A DNA stretch of 25,772 bases from Lachnospiraceae bacterium (GTDB taxonomy: Bacteria; Bacillota; Clostridia; Lachnospirales; Lachnospiraceae). The stretch spans positions 1-25,772 of the forward strand of contig CABIZF010000022.1 of NCBI GenBank assembly GCA_902363135.1. Reading direction: 5' to 3'. The position numbers and the translations under genes were made by a program. Shown piece by piece: positions 7,926 through 14,333 of this stretch; the stretch's first letter is position 1; the number at the start of each line of letters is the position of its first letter. The notes beneath the pieces were generated by a model. It ran no database searches and had not been told where the DNA came from. It saw nothing but the letters and a program-made list of their open reading frames with translations.

Positions 7926-8621
7926 TTACTCAGCTGCTACTTCTGTCGCAGCTTCGGTAGCTGCCTCAGTCTGTGCTGCTGCAGCGGCTGCGATCGCTTC
8001 GCTCTTCTCTAGTACCATAAACGGTCCAAGTACCGGGAACTCTGCGGTGATCGCACCGGTAACCGGATCGTACTCATCGATCTCGATGAAGTAGATCACG
8101 CCGGTAGCCGGGTCTATCTGCATCAGAACGAGGTCTTCCGCCTTCAGATTCTTTGCCGGCTCTACCTTTACGGTAGCCTTGATCGTACCCTCTGTCGTAT
8201 ACTCAACATTGGTACCATCCGTCAGCACGAGATCTACGAACGGTGTGATCGACTCATAATCGGTCGGCACGATCGGGTTGCCCTTGGTGGTCTTGTACTC
8301 GATCGGCTGGCTCTCATCCTGGCCTTCAGCCTTCGGCTGATAGTCCTTCAGGGCTTCCAGAATATCTGCCACGCTTACCGGAACGTATGCCGGATCGGTG
8401 TCATCCAGATTGAATTTCTCAACGATATCTGCTACTGCCTTTTCTTCGTACTTTGTAGTATCTACATTCTGTACGTCAAGGTAATAGCCTGACTGGATCT
8501 CACCAGATACGAGCTCCGGTGCCTCCGGGATGAGCTGTCCAATACTCGGTGCCGCTACTGCGGTAATCGCCATGCTCGCAGACATTGCTGCTGCACAAAT
8601 CATTGCAGTAAACTTTTTCAT
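7926..8621 (-). CDS. Small secreted protein of unknown function in the EPS operon
   Basis: This 231-residue protein has a clear signal peptide (MKKFTAMICAAAMSASMA, cleavage probably near AVAA-PS). A beta-rich middle contains YDPVTGAITAEFPVLGPFMV near the end. The tail is low-complexity Ala/Thr/Glu (EAIAAAAAAQTEAATEAATE). I do not recognise a family. The start at 8621 is chosen over an upstream one because AGGAGGAGG lies just before it and the signal peptide begins there. It follows the LCP ligase after 100 bases that contain small hairpins, including TTGGC-GAGA-GCCAA. Position in the operon suggests a role at the cell surface with the exopolysaccharide, which is inference only. A similar Ala/Thr/Glu stretch occurs in the secreted protein encoded at 12541-13794. 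Confidence 0.8.
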   Translation of the reverse strand: MKKFTAMICAAAMSASMAITAVAAPSIGQLIPEAPELVSGEIQSGYYLDVQNVDTTKYEEKAVADIVEKFNLDDTDPAYVPVSVADILEALKDYQPKAEGQDESQPIEYKTTKGNPIVPTDYESITPFVDLVLTDGTNVEYTTEGTIKATVKVEPAKNLKAEDLVLMQIDPATGVIYFIEIDEYDPVTGAITAEFPVLGPFMVLEKSEAIAAAAAAQTEAATEAATEVAAE

Positions 8622-8721
8622 GTTTCCTCCTCCTTTCCCGAAAGTTTTGGCTCTCGCCAATATATGTTTAAACTTATTGCTAAGCTTAAACCGAAATGAT
8701 GGGACATGCCAAAGGATGTCC

Positions 8722-9798
8722 TCAGATCTCTTCATAGAAGAGCTCAATGATCAGCTGCTGCAGGGCAGCTTCATCGACGTAAAACTCATCGTGGAGCTCG
8801 CCGAGCTGATCCTGTCCCTTTGGACGATAGTAGTCGGCATCCGAAAAGGATACCTGCTCCAGTAAATTCGCCAGCGTGATGTATTTATTCCGCGTGATGC
8901 TCGTCTGCAGGAATTCACTCATGTCCTGCGTCTTCTCCCAGGTCCCGTTCAGATCCTTCTGAAGCTGTGCCTTCAGCTTCTCAATGTAAGCAGTCACATA
9001 AGTCTGCTGGCGCTCGATCCGGCCTTCGTTGCTGAAGTCCTTTGTCGTATCCCGGTAGCGCAGATACGGCTCGATCGTCGTATCATCCAGTGTCACTGTA
9101 CTGCCCTCTTTCAGCTCGGGATACTGATCTGCCAGATCGTTATTCGGAACGGTCAGAGTGATGCCTCCGACCAAGTCGTTGATGTAAGTCATGGAACTGC
9201 GGTTCGTCACGGCGTATTCATTGACCGGAATGCCGCCTAAGAGGTTCGAGACCGCTTCCCGCAGATCCTCGCAGCTGACTTCCCCTCCGTCACCGTAGCT
9301 GTAGGCGTAGCCTAGGTGGCTGACATAGGTGCCCATGTCGCTGCCGCTTCTGGAATAGCGGCGGATATCGGTCATCGTGTCGCGATTCAGCGCAAGGATG
9401 CGCATCCTCTGATGCTTCTTATCTAATATAACGAGGGAAATGCTGTCGGCGCGCGCCTTGTTGCTGTAGGCATTGCTCGCCTTCATCTCACCCTCGGAAT
9501 CGATACCGGCATAAAGAATCGTAGTGATCAGGGAATTGTACTGATATTCCTTTCCCTGATAGGTGATCCGGCGGTAACCGCTCTTCATGTCCACGGAATT
9601 GCCCGCGGTGACATGCATCACGCTCTGTGCCGCCCGCTCCTGATGCAAAAATGTACCGCCGGCCGCCAGCGCTGCGATGCAGATCACGGCGCTGCCGATT
9701 GCCAGCTTTTTATTTTTCCTCAGCCAGCGCCGGATGCGGTATCCTGCACTGTGCCTATGATGATGTCTGTGATGATGCTGATGTGAAGTATCCGCCAT
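8722..9798 (-). CDS. LCP (LytR-CpsA-Psr) family ligase
   Basis: This 358-residue protein has a cytoplasmic tail with eight histidines in residues 6-16, one membrane helix (about 32-50) and an extracellular LCP domain. The domain shows YAGIDSEGE, the Arg/Asp segment ARADSISLVILD, LALNRDTMTDI, and RYRDTTKDFSNEGRIERQQ with its conserved arginines. LCP enzymes move glycopolymers from undecaprenyl carriers onto peptidoglycan, so this one probably anchors the polysaccharide made by the operon. Its start overlaps the stop of the kinase gene as TGATG, implying coupled translation. The LCP C-terminal LytR_C domain is absent here but is encoded separately at 5575-6273. Assignment is firm at family level. 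Confidence 0.9.
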   Translation of the reverse strand: MADTSHQHHHRHHHRHSAGYRIRRWLRKNKKLAIGSAVICIAALAAGGTFLHQERAAQSVMHVTAGNSVDMKSGYRRITYQGKEYQYNSLITTILYAGIDSEGEMKASNAYSNKARADSISLVILDKKHQRMRILALNRDTMTDIRRYSRSGSDMGTYVSHLGYAYSYGDGGEVSCEDLREAVSNLLGGIPVNEYAVTNRSSMTYINDLVGGITLTVPNNDLADQYPELKEGSTVTLDDTTIEPYLRYRDTTKDFSNEGRIERQQTYVTAYIEKLKAQLQKDLNGTWEKTQDMSEFLQTSITRNKYITLANLLEQVSFSDADYYRPKGQDQLGELHDEFYVDEAALQQLIIELFYEEI

Positions 9799-10589
9799 CA
9801 GTCCTTCGCTTCCTTCTTATCTGCTTTTTTGCCGGACCGCTTCTGGTTCTTCTCGCCATAGCCGTAGCCATAACCATAGCCATAGCCATAGCCATAGCCA
9901 TATCCATAGCCATAACCCTTTTTCGCTGCACCGACCTTGTTCAGGACTGCACCGAGAAGCTTGATCCCCGCGTATTCCAGCTGGCGCTTTGCGCGCACCG
10001 CCTGCATCCGGTCCGTCAGTCCGCTCTCTATAACCATCACGGTGCCGTCACAGCGCTTCGCGATCATCGTACCGTCGATGACCGGATTGATCGGAGGCGT
10101 ATCTACAATAATATAGTCATAGCGTTTCCGCATTTCATCCAATAGCAGTGTAAACAATTTGCCCGACACGAGCTCACTCGGATTCGGAGCGACTGCACCG
10201 GTCAGAATGACATCCATATATTTATCCGGCGTGCGGTAGACGATATCATTCATCGCTGCCGCGCCGCAGAGATACTCGGTCAGTCCCTGCACCTGGCCGC
10301 TCATTCCGTACCGGGACATCGTCACGGAATTGCGGATATCGCAGTCCAGATAGAGGGTACGCTTTTTCAGCCCTGCCAGGCTCTTGGTCAGCCGGAATGC
10401 GATCGAGGACTTTCCCTCATTTGCGACCGCACTTGTGATCGCGATCACCTTCAGGTTCGCGCCGCTCAGCTGGATATTTCCGCGCAGGACGTTGATCGCC
10501 TCTTTCGCCTGAAACGGAAGATCCTCGATCTCCGGGGCGACCTGCTTGTAATTCGGGAGCTCACGTCTCCACGTCTGCTGCTGTTCCAT
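9798..10589 (-). CDS. cpsD: CpsD/CapB-type bacterial tyrosine kinase
   Basis: This 263-residue BY-kinase has a Walker A motif (ANEGKSS, K60), Walker A' (LYLDCDIR, 79-86) and Walker B (YIIVDTPP, 159-166). The C-terminal tail consists of ten consecutive Tyr-Gly pairs (226-245) and then a Lys-rich end. In this family the cytoplasmic kinase needs the membrane partner CpsC to autophosphorylate its tyrosine cluster, and CpsB removes the phosphates. The cycle controls chain length and export. Both partners lie directly upstream. The Walker A has Asn-Glu and a second Ser where GEGKST is common, a mild variation. A GAGGA site precedes the start, 12 bases after cpsC. Confidence 0.95.
   Translation of the reverse strand: MEQQQTWRRELPNYKQVAPEIEDLPFQAKEAINVLRGNIQLSGANLKVIAITSAVANEGKSSIAFRLTKSLAGLKKRTLYLDCDIRNSVTMSRYGMSGQVQGLTEYLCGAAAMNDIVYRTPDKYMDVILTGAVAPNPSELVSGKLFTLLLDEMRKRYDYIIVDTPPINPVIDGTMIAKRCDGTVMVIESGLTDRMQAVRAKRQLEYAGIKLLGAVLNKVGAAKKGYGYGYGYGYGYGYGYGYGYGEKNQKRSGKKADKKEAKD
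9855..9917 (-). repeat. Hexamer microsatellite coding for the (Tyr-Gly)10 tail
   Basis: Ten in-frame six-base units of the form xCCATA (one is GCCGTA) run from 9855 to 9914. On the coding strand they read TATGGC-like Tyr-Gly codon pairs. Most units are identical at DNA level, so slippage could add or remove whole Tyr-Gly pairs without shifting the frame. Confidence 0.9.
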
Positions 10590-10601
10590 CTATGTACTTC
10601 C

Positions 10602-11330
10602 TCACTTTCTGTCCATTTCTCTGTAGTACGGTACGGCTGCCAGCACCGGAAGGTGGAGGTAGCGATCGATATCGTCGACGGTCTTGAGCGTCGTATCCGT
10701 CAGCATGCGCAAAACAACAATCGCGCAGACGATCAGTGCACCGAGCAGTGCGCCGAGCATCAGATATTTCTTCAGGCCTGGGGTCACATCCTGTACTGCC
10801 TCTGCCATCGCATAGTCGATGACGGTCGGCTCTCCGCTGCCGATGACCTGATAGATCTGGTCGACACTGATATTCATCAGCGCATTTGTGATATTCCGGC
10901 TCAGCTCCGGATCATCGCAGGTCACCTTGATATCCACGATATGTGTGGAGTCCGGATTCTCTACGGAGATGAGCGCCCCGAGCTGCTTGTAATTGAGATT
11001 CAGGTCGAGCTCGTCAATGACGCGGTTCAGCACTGTACGGCTCTTGATGATGTTCGCATAGTCGTCGGTCAGCGCCGCTGAGAGCTGCAGGTCGGAAAAG
11101 CTGATCATCGAGTCCGTGCTCGTAATATAGATCGACGCATCCGCCTGATAGGACGGCTTCAGCAAAAAGGTGTGGTATGCACCGAAGATCGCCGCGCCGA
11201 TCAGCATTGCAAGGAAAATGCTCTTCCAGTGGGATAGCAGCAGGTAAAAGATTTCTTTGAGATCAATCTCGATCTCATCGTCCTGCCGACTCTGAACTAT
11301 CGGTATCTGTTTTTCTCTGTTCTCTTCCAT
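10602..11330 (-). CDS. cpsC: Wzz/CpsC-type polysaccharide co-polymerase
   Basis: This 242-residue protein has the layout of CpsC/CapA chain-length regulators. A cytoplasmic N-terminus with the DEIEIDLKEIFYLLLSHWK start of the Wzz domain is followed by membrane helix 1 (about 36-56) and an extracellular helical region with YQADASIYIT. The proline motif before helix 2 reads AVQDVTPGLKKYL, helix 2 spans about 187-208, and a short cytoplasmic tail ends in LPVLAAVPYY. In Gram-positive systems this tail activates the separate kinase CpsD. It begins two bases after cpsB ends, with AGGAG inside the cpsB end. Confidence 0.93.
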   Translation of the reverse strand: MEENREKQIPIVQSRQDDEIEIDLKEIFYLLLSHWKSIFLAMLIGAAIFGAYHTFLLKPSYQADASIYITSTDSMISFSDLQLSAALTDDYANIIKSRTVLNRVIDELDLNLNYKQLGALISVENPDSTHIVDIKVTCDDPELSRNITNALMNISVDQIYQVIGSGEPTVIDYAMAEAVQDVTPGLKKYLMLGALLGALIVCAIVVLRMLTDTTLKTVDDIDRYLHLPVLAAVPYYREMDRK

Positions 11331-11332
11331 GA

Positions 11333-12058
11333 TTACTCCTGTTGTTCACTCTTCAGTATTTTCTGTATGTTGCTTTGCATGGTACGCTGCAGAATCCCGG
11401 GCGAAAGGTGCTCCTCCATCCAGCTGCAGGCCTTCTGTACCCGGTACGGGCGGAAGTCCATGCCATGACAGTCACTTCCGAAAAAGTCCGCCATACCCTC
11501 AGCTGCCAGCTGCCGCCATGGGTTCCGGTGAAAAATGGAATCCCGCGTAAGCAGCGTATCAAAATTCATCTGCAACCAGATGCCGCGACTTTTCAGCTCG
11601 TACAGCCGCTGTATGTCACGCAGGCATTTGTAACGCTCAAAATGTGCCAGCACCGGATAATAGCCTCCCTGCTGCAGCTCCGTCAGTCCCTGCAAAAGCT
11701 GCAGATACGGACATTCGGGGTCAAATTCCACCAGCACGTAAAGGCTGCGCGCGAGGGTGAGCACCTCTCCCTCCTCGAGCTGCTCCAGCAGGCCGGAATA
11801 ATAAAAGCACTCCTGCCCGGGATAGAGTGCGAGCGGAAGTCCTTCCAGACTGATTCGCTGCTTTACCTGCCGCCAGGCATGCAGCACCTCACCGGCATCC
11901 GGCTCGTAGCGGCCCGGATAGTAGTGCGGTGTGGCGATCACGGATGTGATCCCCTGCCGACTCGCCTCCCGCAGGGCTTCCATCGTCTCCTCCATGCTCT
12001 TGGAACCGTCATCTAATCCCGGAAGGATGTGACAGTGCATATCGGTAATCTGATTCAT
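11333..12058 (-). CDS. cpsB: CpsB/CapC-type phosphotyrosine phosphatase (PHP family)
   Basis: This 241-residue PHP-fold metal enzyme keeps all expected ligand motifs: DMHCH (H8, H10), TPHYY (H45), GQE (E83), VEF (E111), AHFERY (H139) and GSDCHG (D196, H198). In capsule operons this manganese-dependent phosphatase removes phosphate from the tyrosine tail of CpsD. It is the first gene of the operon, about 150 bases after the predicted transcription start and just after a terminator-like hairpin in the leader. AGAGG precedes the start. Being first, it and everything behind it would be affected by leader attenuation. Confidence 0.95.
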   Translation of the reverse strand: MNQITDMHCHILPGLDDGSKSMEETMEALREASRQGITSVIATPHYYPGRYEPDAGEVLHAWRQVKQRISLEGLPLALYPGQECFYYSGLLEQLEEGEVLTLARSLYVLVEFDPECPYLQLLQGLTELQQGGYYPVLAHFERYKCLRDIQRLYELKSRGIWLQMNFDTLLTRDSIFHRNPWRQLAAEGMADFFGSDCHGMDFRPYRVQKACSWMEEHLSPGILQRTMQSNIQKILKSEQQE

Positions 12059-12080
12059 GTCCTACCTCTTTTTTGCACAC

Positions 12081-12104
12081 AAAAAAACGTCTGCAATGAC
12101 GTTT
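12081..12104 (-). terminator. Attenuator-like intrinsic terminator in the EPS operon leader
   Basis: On the minus strand AAACGTC, a six-base loop and GACGTTT are followed at once by a run of T residues (complement of A7 at 12081-12087). It lies 22 bases before the cpsB start and downstream of the predicted promoter. It would therefore stop transcripts inside the leader rather than end a gene. Confidence 0.65.
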
Positions 12105-12147
12105 CTCTTCTATGTCTCCATTGGTGTCGCGTGTCTTGCTACGTCAT
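12096..12147 (-). promoter_or_regulatory. Candidate antiterminator pairing in the EPS leader
   Basis: In the leader RNA, ATGACGU (plus 12141-12147) is exactly complementary to ACGUCAU (plus 12096-12102). The latter overlaps the first arm and loop of the terminator. Pairing of the two would prevent the terminator from forming. The match is seven base pairs, so it could be chance. Leader-controlled antitermination, for example by LoaP, is known for polysaccharide operons of Firmicutes. Confidence 0.4.
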
Positions 12148-12214
12148 ATGGTATATGTGATGTTTTGATATGTGCACGCCTCCGCTATTTACTACGCAAA
12201 AGCGTTCTTCTAAA

Positions 12215-12243
12215 AAGATAATCCATGCAGTGATTTTTGTCAA
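12215..12243 (-). promoter_or_regulatory. Predicted sigma-A promoter of the EPS operon
   Basis: On the minus strand a perfect TTGACA (12238-12243), a 17-base spacer and TATCTT (12215-12220) form a good vegetative promoter. Transcription would start near 12207 and give a leader of about 150 bases before cpsB. Confidence 0.65.
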
Positions 12244-12266
12244 CCTTTGATTCGGCTTTTCTGTGA

Positions 12267-12306
12267 CGTTTTTATGACCGTTTTTGCCACGTTTTTCGAG
12301 CGTTTT
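12267..12306 (-). promoter_or_regulatory. Helically phased A-tracts upstream of the EPS promoter
   Basis: CGTTTTT occurs at 12267, 12279 and 12290, and CGTTTT at 12301, spaced 12, 11 and 11 bases apart. On the operon strand these are A4-A5 tracts in step with the helix, beginning 24 bases upstream of the -35 box. Such phasing bends DNA and can raise promoter strength. Alternatively the repeats are an operator for a regulator. Confidence 0.5.
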
Positions 12307-12346
12307 CACAAAATCAGCTAGGGTTTTGTGGGATTTTACCAAAATA

Positions 12347-12356
12347 CCCCCCCCCC
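12347..12356. repeat. C10/G10 homopolymer tract upstream of the EPS promoter
   Basis: Ten consecutive C residues (G10 on the operon strand) lie about 104 bases upstream of the predicted -35 box. No gene covers it. Tracts of this length are prone to slipped-strand changes. The surrounding 12307-12442 region is AT-rich and shows no coding potential that I can see. Confidence 0.85.
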
Positions 12357-12442
12357 GAAAAACAATCGTTTTTTTGGAAATTTTAAAATGTGAGATGGAT
12401 TGAGCACAAGTTTTCAGTGAAGCCTAAAAGAATTATTAAAAT

Positions 12443-12495
12443 CCACGGACGTAAGTTTACCTTTCTTTTAATAGAAGAAAGCTATTCGTCCGTGG
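12443..12495 (-). terminator. Composite hairpin behind the two-domain secreted-protein gene
   Basis: CCACGGACG (12443-12451) pairs perfectly with CGTCCGTGG (12487-12495). Inside lies a second stem, CTTTCTT (12461-12467) with AAGAAAG (12475-12481). On the minus strand it follows the gene stop by 45 bases and is followed by an AT-rich stretch with several T runs (ATTTTAATAATTCTTTT). It probably ends that transcript and insulates the EPS promoter. The long interrupted stem is unusual for a plain terminator. Confidence 0.55.
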
Positions 12496-12540
12496 AAATA
12501 CTATTTCTGTGAATAGCAATGACAGCCTTTGATATCTGAT

Positions 12541-13794
12541 TTACTCACACCGATTGCTGCAAGATACCTCAATCACCGTATTTTGTGGGAACTGTCCGTC
12601 GGCTTCTGTGTATACGATCACTCCGCATTTTTGATCGTAGGTGTTCTTATTGTACGTGTAGTAAAGGAAAGCGCCGCTCTCTTCTTCCTCATATGTCATA
12701 TTTCCGGCCTGGAGCGTGGCGAGAAAGTCCTCCTTCGTCATACCGATGCGGATCCCGCCCGGAAGTGCTCCGTCGAGCTTCAGATCATAACCGCCGACTT
12801 CAAGGCTCTCGATCCAGCAGTTCTCCGGGATGGTCGCATAGTCTGCGCTATTCCATGCGAGTGTATGGAAGCTCTGGCCTCCCTTGATGAGACCGACCCA
12901 GCCGGAATCGCGCGCCACAACGTACTCGTCTGTCTCAGAAGGATTGATCTCCCAGCCGTCTGCCAGGAGAGCGCTCACCGGTACCGGAAGGCTGTAGGCC
13001 GTACCGTCCAGCTCGATCTCATAGGCAGCGAGGTCATCACTTAATCCCTCCGGCTTCTGATAAGCAGTGATCTCTGCCGGGACTTCTTCATTCACTGCTC
13101 CGGCCTCGAAGTCGTCCGGAGCGACGAAGTTCCTGATCGTAATGTCCTCCAGCCTGCCACTCTCCTTGAATACCTTCATCTCGATGCTGCTGTTGTAATC
13201 TGTCTCGTACGTGTACTTCGTGTACAGATCTCCCTCGTACGTGTCACTCGGCGTGCCATAGGCAGCGGTGATGTCATCTGCGGTAGCCTCGCCGCGGATC
13301 AGGCCGCCCGGAAGGGTGATCGTATCGGCGCCGTCCAGCTTCCAGTCGAAATTGTCGATCGAAAGGCCGGCCATCAGGCAGTCGGTAGCTGGCATCGTAT
13401 TCATGCCAAGATTCAGGATGTAGGCGGTGCAGGTCTTATCGCCCTTTTTGAAGCGGCACATGCTATAGCTGTTCGGCTCCAGCATCTGCGTCAGGTCATC
13501 AGATGCCTCCCAGCCAAGGGCTTCGAACTCCGGAATCATCATCGGGAACTTCAGAATATCATCATTGATCTGAAGCTCATAGTCCGTCCACTTGTCTGAG
13601 AGTGCCGAAGCTCCCTTCTCCTGCTGAGCAGCTGCCCGGTCTGCGATGGCATCCGCCTTTGCCGCGTTCTGTGCGACATCCGCAGCTGCTTCGGTCGCTG
13701 CCTCCGTGGTAGCGTCTGTTGATTCCTGCGCGCAAGCAGTGCTGCCAAATGCCAGTACCGCGGCAAGCAGGAGGGCGTAACGTTTTGTGTGCAT
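12541..13794 (-). CDS. Secreted, probably lipid-anchored protein with two tandem homologous domains
   Basis: This 417-residue protein starts with a signal sequence ending in FGSTAC-AQ, a possible but weak lipobox with Cys21. An Ala/Thr/Glu-rich linker follows (about 25-60). Two copies of a domain of about 150 residues come next. YELQINDDILKFP...ALGWE matches YEIELDGTAYSLP...ADGWE. DWKLDG...LPGGLIRGEATADD matches DLKLDG...LPGGIRIGMTKED. YTKYTYE matches LYYTYNK. I do not recognise a named family. The internal duplication and surface location suggest a binding or structural role. GGGAGG precedes the start, and a strong hairpin follows the stop. It has its own weak predicted promoter. Confidence 0.85.
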   Translation of the reverse strand: MHTKRYALLLAAVLAFGSTACAQESTDATTEAATEAAADVAQNAAKADAIADRAAAQQEKGASALSDKWTDYELQINDDILKFPMMIPEFEALGWEASDDLTQMLEPNSYSMCRFKKGDKTCTAYILNLGMNTMPATDCLMAGLSIDNFDWKLDGADTITLPGGLIRGEATADDITAAYGTPSDTYEGDLYTKYTYETDYNSSIEMKVFKESGRLEDITIRNFVAPDDFEAGAVNEEVPAEITAYQKPEGLSDDLAAYEIELDGTAYSLPVPVSALLADGWEINPSETDEYVVARDSGWVGLIKGGQSFHTLAWNSADYATIPENCWIESLEVGGYDLKLDGALPGGIRIGMTKEDFLATLQAGNMTYEEEESGAFLYYTYNKNTYDQKCGVIVYTEADGQFPQNTVIEVSCSNRCE

Positions 13795-13847
13795 AGTGAA
13801 ATTCCTCCCTTTCCTTTTATATCGCTTTGCAAATTCATAATAATTTC

Positions 13848-13876
13848 ATATTAACATCCCAGGACGCTTTCGTAAA
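13848..13876 (-). promoter_or_regulatory. Possible promoter of the two-domain secreted-protein gene
   Basis: On the minus strand TTTACG (13871-13876), a 17-base spacer and TAATAT (13848-13853) match the vegetative consensus at four of six bases each. It lies about 54 bases before the start codon in an AT-rich gap. Confidence 0.35.
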
Positions 13877-13967
13877 GAACTTCCTGCAAAAACCTTTCCA
13901 CGCGAATTGCTCTGCACAACAAAAACGAAGGACTTGCCTGATTCGGTTAAAAAAGAGCAACAAAAAA

Positions 13968-14038
13968 AGCGGATAACGGGAATCGAACCCGCCTATCCAG
14001 CTTGGGAAGCTGGTGTTCTACCAATGAACTATATCCGC
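13968..14038 (-). tRNA. tRNA-Gly (anticodon CCC)
   Basis: The 71-base sequence folds as a complete cloverleaf. The acceptor is GCGGATA/TATCCGC, the D stem GTTC/GAAC and the anticodon stem CCAGC/GCTGG, with loop TTCCCAA giving anticodon CCC. The T arm contains GTTCGATT. The CCA end is not encoded. A run of seven T residues follows directly on the minus strand and may serve as terminator. Confidence 0.97.
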
Positions 14039-14048
14039 ATCTCTGTTT

Positions 14049-14076
14049 ATTATATCATAGAAATTGGAAATGGCAA
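14049..14076 (-). promoter_or_regulatory. Promoter of tRNA-Gly
   Basis: On the minus strand TTGCCA (14071-14076), a 16-base spacer and a perfect TATAAT (14049-14054) lie just before the tRNA. Transcription would begin a few bases before the mature 5' end. Confidence 0.75.
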
Positions 14077-14136
14077 GCATTTTTTCTCTTTTTCTTTTGT
14101 TTGAAATACTTCTTTTTGTTTTTCACAATGTTTATG

Positions 14137-14165
14137 TTGCTATGTGTATAAGGATAAGATATAAT
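14137..14165 (+). promoter_or_regulatory. Promoter of a short plus-strand transcript
   Basis: TTGCTA (14137-14142), a 17-base spacer and a perfect TATAAT (14160-14165) point right, divergent from the tRNA promoter. Only the short hairpin-rich unit at 14172-14275 lies downstream before a terminator. Confidence 0.6.
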
Positions 14166-14171
14166 ATATTT

Positions 14172-14275
14172 GCTGTCGCACCTCCAGCAGAGAGGAGGTG
14201 ATGAGATGGAGGCATAAGCCACCTCTGAAATAGGCATAGAAAACGCCAAGGGCTGCATTCCTTGGCGTTTTCGTT
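14172..14275 (+). ncRNA. Candidate small RNA or relic of a type I toxin locus
   Basis: The unit of about 100 bases has a promoter at one end and a strong terminator at the other. CACCTCC (14179-14185) pairs perfectly with GGAGGTG (14194-14200), hiding an ideal Shine-Dalgarno sequence. Seven bases after its GGAGG core lies ATG GAG GCA TAA (14206-14217), a reading frame of three amino acids. An overlapping ten-codon frame starts at 14201. A strong promoter, a masked ribosome site and a tiny frame are the layout of type I toxin mRNAs. The frame is far too short for a membrane toxin, so this is either a decayed locus or a small RNA. No antisense RNA gene was recognised. The rest of the gap (14039-14333) holds no gene that I can see. 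Confidence 0.45.
14240..14271. terminator. Strong bidirectional terminator
   Basis: AAAACGCCAAGG (14240-14251) and CCTTGGCGTTTT (14260-14271) form a perfect 12-bp stem around an eight-base loop, with T runs on both strands. It ends the small plus-strand unit and can also end the parC transcript arriving on the minus strand. Confidence 0.85.
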
Positions 14276-14333
14276 TCCTCCAGCATATTTGATATGCTAA
14301 GCACATTTATACATGAGCTATGATAGTTTTTCC

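Noticed and set aside
8722..9798. The His-rich start of the LCP protein as a cloning tag
   Set aside because: The codons are mixed, the His are interrupted by Arg and Gln, and the start is embedded in the TGATG overlap with cpsD in a natural operon.
9855..9917. A possible short CRISPR-like or satellite array
   Set aside because: The units are six-base and contiguous with no spacers, and they lie in frame in the CpsD tail.
13907..14104. A 65-codon plus-strand reading frame
   Set aside because: It runs antisense across the tRNA-Gly gene and has no ribosome site or recognisable protein.
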